Shown here piece after piece: positions 9,536-20,532 of a DNA stretch of 64,000 nt. The stretch is from Kosakonia arachidis (lineage in GTDB: Bacteria > Pseudomonadota > Gammaproteobacteria > Enterobacterales > Enterobacteriaceae), in NCBI RefSeq assembly GCF_900116535.1, contig NZ_FPAU01000001.1, forward strand, positions 821,687 to 885,686. The letters run 5' to 3'. A model generated the notes under the pieces. The model was not told the origin of the DNA. It was given only the letters and a program-made list of their open reading frames with translations, and did no database searches. Position numbers and translations under genes: made by a program. The stretch's first letter is position 1, and each line of letters begins with the position of its first letter.

Positions 9536-9988
9536 ATGAAATATCAACAACTGGAAAATCTCGAAAGCGGCTGGAAATGGAAGTATCTGGTTAAAAAACA
9601 CCGTGAAGGGGAACTGATCACGCGTTATATAGAGGCCAGTGCTGCGAAAGAAGCCGTCGATGTATTGTTGACCCTCGAAAATGAGCCGGTACAGGTGAAT
9701 GAATGGATTACCTTTCATATCAACCCAGCGCTGGTTAACCGAATGAAACAAACTATCCGCGCCAGGCGTAAACGCCATTTTAATGCGGAACACCAGCATA
9801 CGCGTAAAAAGTCAATCGACCTGGAGTTCGTCGTCTGGCAACGGCTTGCGGGTCTGGCGCAGCGGCGAGGAAAAACACTGTCTGAAACGATTGTGCAACT
9901 GATTGAGGATGCGGAACATAAAGAGAAGTATGCTTCGCAGATGTCCACCCTAAAACATGATTTGCAGGCGCTGCTAGGTAAAGAGTGA
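9536..9988 (+). CDS. matP: Macrodomain Ter protein MatP
   Basis: 150 residues, the same length as E. coli MatP. It has an N-terminal four-helix part, a ribbon-helix-helix DNA-binding segment (about 95-130, [25 protein letters not shown]) and a C-terminal coiled coil. MatP binds matS sites and condenses and delays segregation of the Ter macrodomain through ZapB. It is divergent from lonH. I saw no good matS (GTGACRNYGTCAC) in this window by eye. Confidence 0.95.
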   Translation: MKYQQLENLESGWKWKYLVKKHREGELITRYIEASAAKEAVDVLLTLENEPVQVNEWITFHINPALVNRMKQTIRARRKRHFNAEHQHTRKKSIDLEFVVWQRLAGLAQRRGKTLSETIVQLIEDAEHKEKYASQMSTLKHDLQALLGKE

Positions 9989-10024
9989 ATTTTCTCGAAG
10001 ACGTGATAAGTATTTCAGACAATA

Positions 10025-10052
10025 AAAAACCCCGCACTCTGGCGGGGTTTTT
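10025..10052. terminator. Bidirectional terminator between matP and ompA
   Basis: Perfect stem AAAAACCCCGC / GCGGGGTTTTT, six-base loop, with T runs on both strands. It serves convergent matP (+) and ompA (-). Confidence 0.92.
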
Positions 10053-10066
10053 GCTAAGACGTAAAC

Positions 10067-11116
10067 TTAAGCCTGTGGCTGAGTTACAACGTCTTTGCTA
10101 CCTTTTACTTCGATCTCTACGCGACGATCCGGTGCCAGGCAATCGATCAGCGCTGCGCGTGCTTTCACGTTGTTGCAGGTGCTGCCGGTAACCGGGTTGG
10201 ATTTGCCCATACCACGTGCGGAGATTTTGTTCGCCGGAATACCTTTGGAAACCAGGTAATCAACAACGGACTGAGCACGTTTCTCAGACAGACTGTTGTT
10301 GTAAGCGTCAGAACCGATACGGTCGGTGAAGCCCAGAACCACTACTGAACCGTCTTTCGGATCCAGGTTGCTCAGCTGACCATACAGCTGATCCAGTGCC
10401 TGCTGACCTTCCGGTTTCAGAGTTGCTTTGTTGAAGTTGAACAGAACGTCAGACTTCAGGGTGAAGTGTTTGGTCTGCACTTCCGGAGCCGGAGCCGGGG
10501 CCGGAGCTGCAACTACTGGAGCTGCTTCTTCCTGCTGACCGAAACGGTAGGAAACGCCTACGCTCAGCATACCGTTATCCGGGCGAGCACCAACGGTGCT
10601 TGCGTCACCGATGTTGTTAACCCACTGGTATTCCAGACGGGTAGCGATATCACGAGTCAGTGCATACTCAACACCACCAGCGAAGACCGGAGAAACGCCG
10701 GTATCGTGATCTTTGAAGCCTTGGTTGCTCTGACCATCAGCACGCCATACCATACCACCCAGACGGGTGTAGATATCCAGATCGTCAGTGATCGGATAAC
10801 CCAGTTTAGCTGTCAACTGTACGCCCTGAGATTTGAACGCGCCGTTAACGGTGTCGCCTTTGTACGGCATACGGCCCAGCCAGTCGTAACCCAGTTCGAA
10901 ACCAACGTACGGGTTAACCTGGTAGCCACCGAACGCACCTGCACCAAGCTGACTTGTATGGGTCGGGCCGTCGTTCTGCCATGCCGCACCTTTGTCATGA
11001 TACTGGGACCAACCCAGTTTGCCACCTGCATACCAGGTGTTATCTTTCGGAGCGGCCTGCGCTACGGTAGCGAAACCAGCCAGTGCCACTGCAATCGCGA
11101 TAGCTGTCTTTTTCAT
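10067..11116 (-). CDS. ompA: Outer-membrane protein A
   Basis: 349 residues. The signal peptide ends AQA (residues 19-21). An eight-stranded barrel follows (to about 195), then a Pro-Ala hinge (APAPAPAPE), then an OmpA-like peptidoglycan-binding domain with the NxxLSxxRAxxV helix ([16 protein letters not shown]) and a conserved Cys pair near the end. The long 5' leader is conserved (see separate entry). The barrel loop sequences differ from E. coli and are typical of Klebsiella/Enterobacter relatives, which is one clue to the organism. Confidence 0.97.
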   Translation of the reverse strand: MKKTAIAIAVALAGFATVAQAAPKDNTWYAGGKLGWSQYHDKGAAWQNDGPTHTSQLGAGAFGGYQVNPYVGFELGYDWLGRMPYKGDTVNGAFKSQGVQLTAKLGYPITDDLDIYTRLGGMVWRADGQSNQGFKDHDTGVSPVFAGGVEYALTRDIATRLEYQWVNNIGDASTVGARPDNGMLSVGVSYRFGQQEEAAPVVAAPAPAPAPEVQTKHFTLKSDVLFNFNKATLKPEGQQALDQLYGQLSNLDPKDGSVVVLGFTDRIGSDAYNNSLSEKRAQSVVDYLVSKGIPANKISARGMGKSNPVTGSTCNNVKARAALIDCLAPDRRVEIEVKGSKDVVTQPQA

Positions 11117-11330
11117 TTTTGCGCCTCGTTATCATCCAAAAATCGCCATGAAAATCTCGATGAGAAATCACGGTTAAATCCTTCACCGGGGGCGTTGCTC
11201 ACTAAAACTATTCAGCAGATATCTTTACCTATATCTTTGGCTTATGCCGAGCACCCCTGGCGATGTAAAGTCTACAACGTAGTTGAAAACTTACAAGTGT
11301 GAACTCTGTCAGGCATATGAAAAAAAAGGG
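11117..11330 (-). promoter_or_regulatory. ompA leader and promoter region
   Basis: The roughly 140 bases before the ompA start closely resemble the E. coli ompA leader: GGATGATAACGAGGCGCAAA at the ribosome site, the target of the sRNA MicA in E. coli, and upstream hairpins that stabilise the mRNA. Further out lie GTTGTAGACTTTACATCG and a TTCACA half-site. I cannot fix the -10/-35 with certainty. The rest of the gap to sulA (to 11494) is AT-rich with no gene visible. Confidence 0.65.
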
Positions 11331-11494
11331 TTGTATACACAATATTTAACAATTCTGTCGGTATTTTGTCCGATGTAATTAGGATGCGATTAGACTGAAA
11401 AGCGCGCCACGCAGGCCTGGTTGCTGTATTTTGCAGATAAAATGCAAAAGCAAGCTACAGGCAAAAAAAATACCAGGAATACTCTTAAATTTAC

Positions 11495-12004
11495 TCAATG
11501 ATACAAATTTGAGTGAATTTTTATCCCGGAATGCTGTCTCGCAGCCAGAGGATCGTGACGTACTGGACGCATAACGAAGCCGATCGCGTTGCCTTCTTCT
11601 GCCGCTATCACCAGTCGGTGGTGCTCATCTTCGGTTAATTCTTCCGCATGCCAGCCAATTACGACGCTATAGTTCCCTGTGCGTAATGCGCGGATCATTG
11701 ATTCCAGCGTCAGGCAAGGTGAAAGCTGGTTAACCTGCATCACCTTGGTGAGTGGCAGGCCAGCAGATTGCACCCATTCACGGCTCAGTTTTTGTTGTGG
11801 CGTTAGCCACAACTGCCAGCGGGACTGTTGGCCGAGTTGCTGCAACAAGGGCAATAAAAGAAGCTGCGTCATTCCAGGCTGATCTTCGCGATAAACCACT
11901 TCGCTAATAAGCCCGGACGCACCGCGGGAGGGTTCAGCATGATTTAATGGAGTGGGTGCGGAATCGAATGTCGTTGAACGATTAGCATAGCCTGAAGTGT
12001 ACAT
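11495..12004 (-). CDS. sulA: SOS cell-division inhibitor SulA
   Basis: 169 residues. It binds FtsZ and blocks septation during SOS, and is then degraded by Lon. The central block ([31 protein letters not shown]) and the C-terminal KIHSNLYH degradation tail are intact. The frame extends 19 codons upstream, but MYTSGYA matches the E. coli start and the extension would run through the LexA box, so the start is 12004. Confidence 0.95.
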   Translation of the reverse strand: MYTSGYANRSTTFDSAPTPLNHAEPSRGASGLISEVVYREDQPGMTQLLLLPLLQQLGQQSRWQLWLTPQQKLSREWVQSAGLPLTKVMQVNQLSPCLTLESMIRALRTGNYSVVIGWHAEELTEDEHHRLVIAAEEGNAIGFVMRPVRHDPLAARQHSGIKIHSNLYH

Positions 12005-12027
12005 AATCAATCCAGCCCTGTGGGTTA

Positions 12028-12043
12028 CTGTATAAACATACAG
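12028..12043. promoter_or_regulatory. LexA box of sulA
   Basis: CTGTATAAACATACAG, a CTG-N10-CAG palindrome matching the LexA consensus, 24 bases upstream of the sulA start. It predicts SOS induction. Confidence 0.92.
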
Positions 12044-12221
12044 TAACCCCTGAATGTTCAAAGATCAACCTCAATTTCTGAAACTATCTCGCATTTTTGT
12101 TTTGTCTTTAGCGCACAACGTAAAATTCGCTTGCTGTCCTGCCCACAGTTGCCTATGTTCCTGCCTAACGAAACAGCTAACATTGTGGTGACTTTACTGT
12201 GTGATTTATAAGGAAAAAATC

Positions 12222-12842
12222 ATGGAAGACCTTTCTTATCAGCGTATACATCAATCATGTGAATGCCTCACATCGCTTGGCGAAATTCGTCACCGCGCCC
12301 ATTTTGGCGGTTATAGCTTGTCGGTGGATGATACGGTTTTTGCGATGGTGGCCGAAGGAGAGCTTTACCTGCGAGCCTGTGAACAAAGTGCTCAGTATGC
12401 AATAACGCACCATGCACCACTTTTAGTATTCAACAAACGCGGACGGGAGGTTTCGTTAAATTACTACTTTGTGGATCAGGCGTTATGGAACGATCGCCCT
12501 ATGCTGCTGGAACTTTCGGCATACTCTCTCGATGCTGCCCGGCGTGAAAAAGCGCAACGCAGCGCCCGGAAACGTCTGCGCGATCTACCCAATCTGACGT
12601 TTCAGCTAGAAATGCAGCTTCGTGATGCAGGGATTATGGATGTGCAGACATTGCGTCTTCTTGGCGCCAAGGCCAGCTGGCTTAGGTTGCGGAAGGTGAA
12701 CCGCCATCTGGGTGTGAAAATTCTTCTGGCGCTGGAAGGCGCTATCGCTGGGCTGCACGAAGCGGCGCTCCCGGCGCAGACACGCCAGGAACTGATGGAA
12801 TGGTTCGCTATTGTGATGAAGAAAACGGCTAATCCTCAATGA
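12222..12842 (+). CDS. sxy: Competence regulator Sxy/TfoX
   Basis: 206 residues with TfoX N-terminal (GYSLSVDDTVFAMVAEGELYLRA) and C-terminal (LRLLGAKASWLRLRKVNR) domains. It acts with CRP at CRP-S promoters of DNA-uptake genes. A GTG at 12201 also opens this frame, but ATG 12222 is preceded by AAGGA at proper spacing and fits the E. coli N-terminus better. The 3' end overlaps convergent yccS by seven bases. Confidence 0.9.
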   Translation: MEDLSYQRIHQSCECLTSLGEIRHRAHFGGYSLSVDDTVFAMVAEGELYLRACEQSAQYAITHHAPLLVFNKRGREVSLNYYFVDQALWNDRPMLLELSAYSLDAARREKAQRSARKRLRDLPNLTFQLEMQLRDAGIMDVQTLRLLGAKASWLRLRKVNRHLGVKILLALEGAIAGLHEAALPAQTRQELMEWFAIVMKKTANPQ

Positions 12843-14965
12843 ACCAGTTGGCTTTTCAGTCGGCAAATTTCCGGCAACAAGGCGATAAGCAGGCCAATCT
12901 GTTGAAGAACCAGAGGTTCTTTGCTATCCGGACGCGGATCTAAATGTTTAATGCGCTGCGACAGGGAACTTAGCGTTTCCTGCACGCGCGCATGATCGGA
13001 AGGAAGATGATGCAGCGCGTCGTCTACATAACAGACGGCGTCATCAAGCAGATGCAAAATATCGGGATGGGTGAGCTGTTCGCGATGCGCACCCAGTGCA
13101 GAAATATAGCTGGTAAAGGTATGGTTCAGGCAGAGTAAACGGAATGCCATATCGCGGAGTTCAGGTGATGTACCAGGTTCTGAAGACATATTGGATACGA
13201 CCGACGCCAGCTCAGCATCACGGTTGTAGGCATTACGCCGGGCAATACGGTACGCTAACCGGTTATCGCGCCCCTGATGGTACTGTTCCAGAATAGCGTC
13301 GAGGTAACGGCAGTTGGCATCGAAAGCCTGTTCTGTCACCAGTGGCAGGTGGCGAAAACGCCAGTCAGGCCAGATAAAACTTACCGCCGCCCAGGCAATC
13401 GCGCAGCCTATCAGAGTGTCGATGATACGGGGAATCGCCACTTCAAAGCCCTCACCGAGCAGATTAAAGCAGAGAAGCACCAACAGGGTGATAAACATCG
13501 TAGCATGGGCGTATTGCACGGTGCGAAAAGCAAAAAACAGTACGCCGGTAATCACGATCAGCACCAGTTGCCCTTCATGGGAAGGAACGAAATAGAGCAC
13601 TGGTAAACCTATCGCTACACCCACCAGCGTGCCAATGACGCGCAGGGTCAGGCGATGGCGGGTGGCGTTATAGTTTGGCTGGCAGACGAAAAGACTGGTC
13701 AGCAAGATCCAGTAACCATGCTGTAAGCCGGTGATCTGAATAAATGCGTAGCCTATACACAGTACCAGCGACATACGGACGGCGTGGCGGAAAAGCGCAG
13801 ATTCCGGCGTCAAATTATTGCGAAGCCGCAACCAGATATCGCTAAAACTATTCAGGCTGTCATCGGCTAACTGGTTTTCTGTCTCACTCAGAAGCTGGGA
13901 CTGTGGTTGTTCTGTTTCGATGGTGGCTAATTGTGCGTCAATCGCCCGTAGGTTATCGAGCAGAAACCCCAGGGCTTTCAGATGATCGGCTGATGTCCCA
14001 CCGCTGGCGCGGATGCGATCTAACGCGGCATCAAGATGCGTAAACGCCCGCTCGAAGTGTGAATCATGTTGGTAGGGCGTTCGCAGCAGAATGGCGCGTG
14101 ATAGCCTGTCGCAGGCCTGCGACTGCATTGATAGCAGACGCTGAAAGCGGAACATCACATCGCTGTAACGGAAATGTTCGCGCAGCGTCTGGTATTGAAT
14201 GTGAGATGAGCTGGCGCGTTCATGGATATCTTGCGCGGCAAAATAGTAATGCAGGGACTGACGCGTACTGCGTTGTCCACGATCGCCACGCAGGCGCGTC
14301 AGCAAGGTTGTCTTCGTCTGGTTGAGCGTGGCAACGAGCTGACCATTAGCCAAAGCCAGATCGTAAAGTGGCGCCTGACTTTCATCTTCAATATCCGGAT
14401 CAAACAGACGTGATTTCAGTTCAAGATAGTGCGCCAGTTGTCCATAACTGCGTGAAAGGTTGTCCTGCAAAGCGCGAACGGGGAAAACCAGGTACCCAAC
14501 CAGCGTCAGGAAGTTAAACCACACTGCGCCAGCCAGTAGCAGCAGTGGTTGTTGATACCACTGGGCGAAAAGCGAAATCCCCAGCATGGTGTAAACAGCA
14601 ATCAGCAAGGCACCAAAGGCAATGGTGGCGTAGCGCTGCCCAAGCCCGCCCAACAAGATAAAGCCGCAGGTGGAGCTGACAAGCCCGATAGCAAATAGCC
14701 ATGGCCATGGGAACAGTAATTCGACGGAAGCGGAAGCAATAAAAAAGGAGATCAATGTGATGATCAGATTCTTCAGCCTTCCGCTCAGACGATCATCCAG
14801 ATCTGCCAGGGCGGCAGCCACAACGCCCAGGGTTAAGGGAATAGTCAATTTGACCTCGCCAAGCAGCCAGGGTAGCGCTGCTGTACCGCAGAGGGCAATA
14901 AAAATTCTGACGTTATACAGCCAGGCGCTATTCCATGTGTAACGACGAAGCAGAGGGCTTAACAT
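12836..14965 (-). CDS. yccS: FUSC-family inner-membrane protein YccS
   Basis: 709 residues (about 717 in E. coli). There are two blocks of membrane helices (about 15-165 and 385-515) separated and followed by long soluble helical regions. This is the FUSC/aromatic-acid exporter-like arrangement of the YccS/YhfK group. Transport substrate unknown. It lies 15 bases downstream of yccF on the same strand, so they probably form one unit. Confidence 0.9.
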   Translation of the reverse strand: MLSPLLRRYTWNSAWLYNVRIFIALCGTAALPWLLGEVKLTIPLTLGVVAAALADLDDRLSGRLKNLIITLISFFIASASVELLFPWPWLFAIGLVSSTCGFILLGGLGQRYATIAFGALLIAVYTMLGISLFAQWYQQPLLLLAGAVWFNFLTLVGYLVFPVRALQDNLSRSYGQLAHYLELKSRLFDPDIEDESQAPLYDLALANGQLVATLNQTKTTLLTRLRGDRGQRSTRQSLHYYFAAQDIHERASSSHIQYQTLREHFRYSDVMFRFQRLLSMQSQACDRLSRAILLRTPYQHDSHFERAFTHLDAALDRIRASGGTSADHLKALGFLLDNLRAIDAQLATIETEQPQSQLLSETENQLADDSLNSFSDIWLRLRNNLTPESALFRHAVRMSLVLCIGYAFIQITGLQHGYWILLTSLFVCQPNYNATRHRLTLRVIGTLVGVAIGLPVLYFVPSHEGQLVLIVITGVLFFAFRTVQYAHATMFITLLVLLCFNLLGEGFEVAIPRIIDTLIGCAIAWAAVSFIWPDWRFRHLPLVTEQAFDANCRYLDAILEQYHQGRDNRLAYRIARRNAYNRDAELASVVSNMSSEPGTSPELRDMAFRLLCLNHTFTSYISALGAHREQLTHPDILHLLDDAVCYVDDALHHLPSDHARVQETLSSLSQRIKHLDPRPDSKEPLVLQQIGLLIALLPEICRLKSQLVH

Positions 14966-14980
14966 AGCGGCTTGATCCGG

Positions 14981-15427
14981 TTACTGAAAACGACGACGGG
15001 CGTTAGCTTCGCGGGCTGCGCGGGCGGTTTCGACGGAAACCACACGACGGCCCACTGGCCAGAGTGCAATCGCCGCAATTTTAAAATTCGCCACACCTAC
15101 AGGGATGCCAATAATGGTGATGCACTGCGCGATACCAGCGACAATATGCATAACGCATAACCACCAGCCAAACAATACAAACCAGATAATATTCAGAGCC
15201 GTTCCCCCCGCGTTCAGCAGGCTATTCTGGCGCTCTGGTTCCAGTTCATCTATATGGATCGCTTCATTTCCCCACGGAATAAGCGAGAGCTTGGTGATTT
15301 CCCAGCAAGAACGCGTCAGCGGCAGGGTCACAATCAGCACGATACTGACCACAGTTGCAAGCAACCAGCCCAGTGTGGTGGCGAAACCGCCAAGAACAAA
15401 GTTCAGAATATTCAGAACAGTACGCAT
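14981..15427 (-). CDS. yccF: Inner-membrane protein YccF
   Basis: 148 residues, as in E. coli. Two related YccF domains, each with a hydrophobic hairpin (NILNFVLGGFATTLGWLLAT and IIWFVLFGWWLCVMHIVAGI). Function unknown. It precedes yccS and is divergent from helD. Confidence 0.9.
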   Translation of the reverse strand: MRTVLNILNFVLGGFATTLGWLLATVVSIVLIVTLPLTRSCWEITKLSLIPWGNEAIHIDELEPERQNSLLNAGGTALNIIWFVLFGWWLCVMHIVAGIAQCITIIGIPVGVANFKIAAIALWPVGRRVVSVETARAAREANARRRFQ

Positions 15428-15549
15428 AAAACCTCAGAACAACCCTATGTGTGGAGTATCCCGGCAATTGTAACGACTTTTTGGACTGGAGCGACAATTC
15501 TCTGGCAGGTAAACTGATTTTTATTGTCACAGGCTGAGAACAATAAGTC

Positions 15550-17604
15550 ATGGAACTGAAAGCGACTTCACTAGGAAAACGGTTAGCCCAGCATCCGTAC
15601 GATCGCGCCGTAATTCTGAACGCGGGCATAAAAGTCATGGGTGACCGGCATGAATACCTTATTCCCTTTAATCAGTTGCTGGCAATTGAGTGCAAACGCG
15701 GCCTGGTCTGGGGCGAGATGGAGTTTCAGCTTGCCGATAAGAAAGTGGTGCGTCTTCACGGTACGGAGTGGAACGAAACCCAACGTTTTTATCACCATCT
15801 TGATGAGCGCTGGCGCAAATGGAGCGCGGAGATGAGTGAAGTTGCGGCTGGTGTACTATCGGAACAGCTTGAGCTTATTGCCGGGCGTGTTGATCGGGCG
15901 AAATGGCTGACGCGCAAACAGCTTACCGGGCTACAACAGCAATTGCAGCAGGCTTTTACTGCGCTGCCAATGCCCGTAAGTCGACTGACTGAATTTGAGA
16001 ACTGCCGTGAACTCTGGCAGCAATGCCAGGCATGGTTGAACGATGTGGAAGAACGAAGGACGCAGCATAATAAGGCCTATACCGAGTCGATGCTCACGGA
16101 ATATGCCGCTTTTTTTGAGCAGATAGAAAGTTCCCCGCTCAACCCTTCGCAGGCGCAAGCCGTGGTAAATGGCGAACAGTCATTGCTGGTGCTGGCCGGA
16201 GCCGGCAGCGGTAAAACCTCCGTATTAGTAGCCCGCGCTGGGTGGTTGCTTACGCGCGGCGAGGCGGCTCCCGATCAGATTTTACTGTTAGCTTTTGGTC
16301 GCAAAGCTGCCCAGGAAATGGATGAGCGCATTCGCGAACGGCTACACACCGAAGAGATTACCGCACGGACTTTCCATGCACTGGCGCTGTATATCATCCA
16401 GCAGGGCAGTAAAAAAGTGCCTGCGCTAAGCGAACTGGAGAACGATACTGCCGCGCGCCTGGCGCTACTTACGGAAACCTGGTGTCAGCAATGCAGCGAG
16501 AAAAAGGCGCAGGCAAAAGGTTGGCGGCAATGGTTGGACGAGGAGCTGGCCTGGAACGTGCCGGAAGGCAATTTCTGGGAAAATGACAAACTCCAGCGCC
16601 GCATAGGGCCGCGTCTCGATCGCTGGATCGGCCTGATGCGAATGCATGGTGGTTCGCAGGCTGAAATGATTGCTAACGCGCCTGAAGAGGTGCGCGATCT
16701 GTTCAGTAAACGTATTAAGCTGATGGCTCCGCTATTGAAAGCCTGGAAAGCAGCGCTGAAGATGGAAAACGCGGTCGATTTCTCAGGTCTGATACACCAG
16801 GCCATCAATGTGCTGGAGAAAGGGCGTTTTATCAGCCCATGGAAGCATATCCTGGTGGACGAATTTCAGGATATCTCCCCACAGCGAGCGGCGCTGCTCG
16901 CTGCTTTGCGTAAACAAAACTCGCAGACTATGTTGTTTGCCGTCGGAGATGACTGGCAGGCTATCTACCGATTTAGCGGGGCGCAGCTTTCGTTGACCAC
17001 AGCATTTCATGACAATTTTGGTGAGGGCGATCTTTGTGCGCTCGATACCACTTATCGTTTCAATTCACGCATCGGTGATGTGGCAAATCGCTTTATTCAG
17101 CAAAACCCGTGGCAACTGGTGAAACCGCTTAACAGCCTGACAGCAGGGGATAAACGCGCGGTAACGCTGATGGCTGAGGATCAACTCGACGCCTTGCTGG
17201 ATAAACTCAGCGGCTATGCGACGCCCGAGGATCGCATTCTGGTGTTGGCGCGTTACCATCACCGTAAACCGGCAGGTATTGCGAAGGCTGCCACCCGCTG
17301 GCCGAAGTTGCAGCTCGATTTTATGACCATTCATGCCAGTAAAGGTCAGCAGGCAGATTATGTGATTGTGGTGGGCTTAGATGAAGGCCCGGACGGTTTT
17401 CCTGCACCGGCACGCGAGTCGGTTATGGAGCAGGCGCTACTACCTCAGACAGAAACGTTTCCTGACGCGGAAGAGCGGCGATTGTTGTACGTAGCGTTAA
17501 CGCGGGCGCGTAAGCGTGTCTGGCTGCTGTTTGATAAGGAAAACCCGTCGCGCTTTGTCGATATCCTCAAATCGCTGGATGTTCCTCAGGCGAGAAAACC
17601 CTGA
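15550..17604 (+). CDS. helD: DNA helicase IV
   Basis: 684 residues, the E. coli length. A UvrD/Rep-type SF1 helicase: Walker A AGAGSGKT (near residue 219), DEXX box LVDEFQDIS, motif III GDDWQAIYRFSG, and motif VI LYVALTRARKRVW. The N-terminal 200 residues are the HelD-specific accessory region. It moves 3' to 5' and takes part in recombination. The ATG at 15550 is divergent from yccF. Confidence 0.95.
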   Translation: MELKATSLGKRLAQHPYDRAVILNAGIKVMGDRHEYLIPFNQLLAIECKRGLVWGEMEFQLADKKVVRLHGTEWNETQRFYHHLDERWRKWSAEMSEVAAGVLSEQLELIAGRVDRAKWLTRKQLTGLQQQLQQAFTALPMPVSRLTEFENCRELWQQCQAWLNDVEERRTQHNKAYTESMLTEYAAFFEQIESSPLNPSQAQAVVNGEQSLLVLAGAGSGKTSVLVARAGWLLTRGEAAPDQILLLAFGRKAAQEMDERIRERLHTEEITARTFHALALYIIQQGSKKVPALSELENDTAARLALLTETWCQQCSEKKAQAKGWRQWLDEELAWNVPEGNFWENDKLQRRIGPRLDRWIGLMRMHGGSQAEMIANAPEEVRDLFSKRIKLMAPLLKAWKAALKMENAVDFSGLIHQAINVLEKGRFISPWKHILVDEFQDISPQRAALLAALRKQNSQTMLFAVGDDWQAIYRFSGAQLSLTTAFHDNFGEGDLCALDTTYRFNSRIGDVANRFIQQNPWQLVKPLNSLTAGDKRAVTLMAEDQLDALLDKLSGYATPEDRILVLARYHHRKPAGIAKAATRWPKLQLDFMTIHASKGQQADYVIVVGLDEGPDGFPAPARESVMEQALLPQTETFPDAEERRLLYVALTRARKRVWLLFDKENPSRFVDILKSLDVPQARKP

Positions 17605-17607
17605 CAG

Positions 17608-17627
17608 CAGGCGGCCTTTGCCGCCTG
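17608..17627 (+). terminator. Hairpin after helD
   Basis: Perfect stem CAGGCGGC / GCCGCCTG with a CTTT loop four bases after the helD stop. The tail TGTTTACTT is only moderately T-rich. Confidence 0.55.
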
Positions 17628-17630
17628 TGT

Positions 17631-18089
17631 TTACTTCAGTCGTTCGGCCAGATAGCGTTGATAATCCGGGATCAAAATGTCCACGCTGTCGTTGAATTGC
17701 GGTGCGGCGATAATAAAGTCCGCCGTCGATAAGTTAGTCGCCACCGGGATGTTCCAGACTGTTGCCAGGCGCAGCAGCGCTTTGACATCTGGATCGTGCG
17801 GAACGGCATTCAGCGGATCCCAGAAGAAAATCAGCACGTCGATTTTCCCTTCTGAAATCAACGCACCTACCTGTTGGTCTCCGCCCATGGGGCCGCTCAA
17901 CATGGCGTTTACTTCAAGACCTGTTGCACGCTGAATCAAATTACCGGTCGTTCCGGTGGCATAAAGTTCATGTTTTGCCAGCACAGGCTGGTGCCGTTCA
18001 ACCCACTGCATTAACGATTGCTTGCAGTGATCATGTGCCACCAGTGCGATATGTTTGCGCACGGGTAGGGTGCGAGTTGTTGATTCCAT
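17631..18089 (-). CDS. mgsA: Methylglyoxal synthase
   Basis: 152 residues. It converts dihydroxyacetone phosphate to methylglyoxal and phosphate. The phosphate-binding block [10 protein letters not shown], the catalytic Asp in [13 protein letters not shown] and [20 protein letters not shown] are visible. ATG codons lie at 18092 and 18089. I chose the second because its distance to the GGGA box is better and the product then matches the family length. In E. coli a small periplasmic protein gene (yccT) lies next to it, and none is seen here. Confidence 0.95.
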   Translation of the reverse strand: MESTTRTLPVRKHIALVAHDHCKQSLMQWVERHQPVLAKHELYATGTTGNLIQRATGLEVNAMLSGPMGGDQQVGALISEGKIDVLIFFWDPLNAVPHDPDVKALLRLATVWNIPVATNLSTADFIIAAPQFNDSVDILIPDYQRYLAERLK

Positions 18090-18226
18090 CATTGATTCCC
18101 GTCAGTTATTTTCGCTACAGATTACTGGAAGCGCCTGATGCTGCAAGAGAAGTAGATAAAAAAAACTGAAAATGGTTGAGTGGCGCTGTTTGACGTACAC
18201 TTTGGGGAAATCGCCCGGAGGAAACC

Positions 18227-18640
18227 ATGAAAGAAACCGACATCGCTGATATTTTACAATTGACCCGGACTATTGCGCTGGTGGGGGCAAGTGATAAGCC
18301 TGATCGCCCGAGCTATCGCGTTATGAAATACTTGCTGGATGAGGGGTATCACGTGATCCCTGTTTCGCCAAAAGTCGCCGGGAAGATGCTGCTTGGGCAA
18401 CTGGGATATGCAACGCTCGCAGAAGTACCGGAAAAAATCGATATGGTGGATGTCTTCCGCAACTCTGAAGCGGCCTGGGGTGTGGCGCAGGAAGCCATTG
18501 CTGCCGGTGCGAAAACGCTGTGGTTGCAATTGGGGGTGATTAACGAGCAGGCAGCAGTGCTGGCGCGTGAGGCAGGATTACGGGTGGTGATGGATCGTTG
18601 TCCGGCGATTGAAATACCCCGGCTGGGCCTGGCGAAGTAA
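18227..18640 (+). CDS. yccU: CoA-binding protein YccU
   Basis: 137 residues forming a single Rossmann-type CoA-binding domain ([18 protein letters not shown] near residue 19, and HVIPVSP), as in the N-terminal part of succinyl-CoA synthetase alpha. No catalytic partner is adjacent, and function is unknown. The GGAGG box before ATG 18227 is strong. Confidence 0.9.
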   Translation: MKETDIADILQLTRTIALVGASDKPDRPSYRVMKYLLDEGYHVIPVSPKVAGKMLLGQLGYATLAEVPEKIDMVDVFRNSEAAWGVAQEAIAAGAKTLWLQLGVINEQAAVLAREAGLRVVMDRCPAIEIPRLGLAK

Positions 18641-18664
18641 AAAAATACCCCGCAATAGGCGGGG
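18640..18664 (-). terminator. Terminator of hspQ (also near yccU end)
   Basis: Stem CCCCGC / GCGGGG with AATAG loop. On the minus strand it is followed by a TATTTTTTTA tract, so it mainly ends hspQ transcripts. Confidence 0.8.
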
Positions 18665-18669
18665 CATGC

Positions 18670-19047
<378 letters not shown>

Positions 19048-20238
19048 TTACATGACGCGACAGGCAAACCCTTTCAGATACAGCCCTTCCGGGTAGGGGG
19101 CGATCACTGGATGATCGGCGGCCTGACGGAACTGCTCTATAAATTGTACATCACGGCCTGCATCTATTGCGGCATCGGCGATGATTTTCTGAAATAAATC
19201 GGTGGTCATCAAGCCAGAACAGGAAAATGTCAGCAGTACTCCGCCCGGGTTCAGTAACTGAATCGCCAGCATGTTGATATCTTTATAACCGCGACATGCG
19301 CCCATCAACTGGCTCTTGTTTTCAACGAACTTCGGCGGATCCATCACAATTACATCAAAGGTTTCGCCCTGATCGCGGTATTTGCGCAACAGCTTGAACA
19401 CATCATCGCGAACAAACTCTGTTTTGCTTAGATCAAGCTTGTTGAGTGTGACATTTTGCTTCGCCACATCCAGTGCTTCCTGGGAGGTATCCACGCTGAC
19501 AACCTGGCGGCAGCCGCCCATAAGTGCAGAAACGGCAAAGCCCCCTGTATAGGAAAAACAGTTCAGGACACGCTTGTCTGCGACATAGCGGCGGGTTGCC
19601 AGGCGGCTGTCGCGCTGATCAAGGTAGTAGCCGGTTTTATGGCCACCCTGAATATCAACATACAACTTCATGCCGTTTTCTTCGATAGGCAGCAACGCAG
19701 GCGGTAGCTCACCGAGTACAGGGCCCTGCGTCAGTTCCAGCCCCTCTTTTTTACGCACTGCGACATCGCTACGATCGTAAACAGAACATTGCGGATAGAG
19801 GGTTTGCAGCGCGGAGAGAAGCGCCGGACGCTGGTATTCCGCGCCTGCACTCAGCAGTTGCAATACAAGGAAATTGCCAAAGCGGTCGATAGTCACGCCG
19901 GGAAGTCCGTCAGATTCCCCGGCAATCAGGCGATAACTGTCCAGCCCGTCGCGCTGGGCCAGCCAGTTACGCCACTGCTGCGCTTGTTGCAGGCGACGCG
20001 TAAAGAAAGCGATATCAATGCTTTCATCTTTATCGAACGTCCAGACGCGAGCGCGAATTTGCGAGGCCGGTGACAGCGCTCCGCGCGCCAGCCATTTACC
20101 CTGGTGATCGACGATATCAATCGTTTCACCGAGGCTGGCTTTGCCCTCCATCCGTGCGACTGCACCGGAGAAAACCCAGGGATGACGGCGCAGCAACGAT
20201 TTCTCGCGCCCTTTGGCTAACACTAAACGTACGCTCAT
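19048..20238 (-). CDS. rlmI: 23S rRNA m5C1962 methyltransferase RlmI
   Basis: 396 residues, identical in length to the E. coli enzyme. It has an N-terminal PUA domain, a central linker, and a Rossmann methyltransferase domain with [17 protein letters not shown] (SAM site) and VIVMDPPKF (motif IV). The catalytic Cys is in TFSCSGLM. The ATG at 20238 gives [21 protein letters not shown]. Single gene, divergent from acyP. Confidence 0.95.
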   Translation of the reverse strand: MSVRLVLAKGREKSLLRRHPWVFSGAVARMEGKASLGETIDIVDHQGKWLARGALSPASQIRARVWTFDKDESIDIAFFTRRLQQAQQWRNWLAQRDGLDSYRLIAGESDGLPGVTIDRFGNFLVLQLLSAGAEYQRPALLSALQTLYPQCSVYDRSDVAVRKKEGLELTQGPVLGELPPALLPIEENGMKLYVDIQGGHKTGYYLDQRDSRLATRRYVADKRVLNCFSYTGGFAVSALMGGCRQVVSVDTSQEALDVAKQNVTLNKLDLSKTEFVRDDVFKLLRKYRDQGETFDVIVMDPPKFVENKSQLMGACRGYKDINMLAIQLLNPGGVLLTFSCSGLMTTDLFQKIIADAAIDAGRDVQFIEQFRQAADHPVIAPYPEGLYLKGFACRVM

Positions 20239-20532
20239 AATTTATTATGCTTTATTGCTAAGAATTGGGCGTCATTTTCCGGGTTAGTTCAGGGAAATGC
20301 AACGAATTCGAATAGTCGCAGGCATTGTAACCGCTGGGGTACGTGCTATTCACATTAATCAAAGGGATTGGGTAAATGGGATCACGTCAGTGCTCCTTGC
20401 TGCTATTTTTGCAAAACCAAACGTACGGTCATACTCAGCTATTCTGTAAACTAGAAGTATATGGGCGCTATGGGTACGGGTTCGTCGGGAAAATGCAACG
20501 CGCCTGCACAGAAACAGAAAGGGAGGAACAAT
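20239..20532. other. rlmI-acyP intergenic region
   Basis: A 294-base divergent promoter region between rlmI and acyP. No additional gene is convincing. I could not fix a promoter with confidence. Confidence 0.5.

Noticed and set aside
9536-9988. matS sites (GTGACRNYGTCAC) that MatP would bind in this window
   Set aside because: Every GTGAC I checked lacks the matching GTCAC arm. The nearest (29206, GTGACGTCGT then ATT) matches only 10 of 13.
11333-11342. TTGTATACAC upstream of ompA, similar to the hpx palindrome
   Set aside because: One mismatch to the palindrome and far from any purine gene. Taken as chance.
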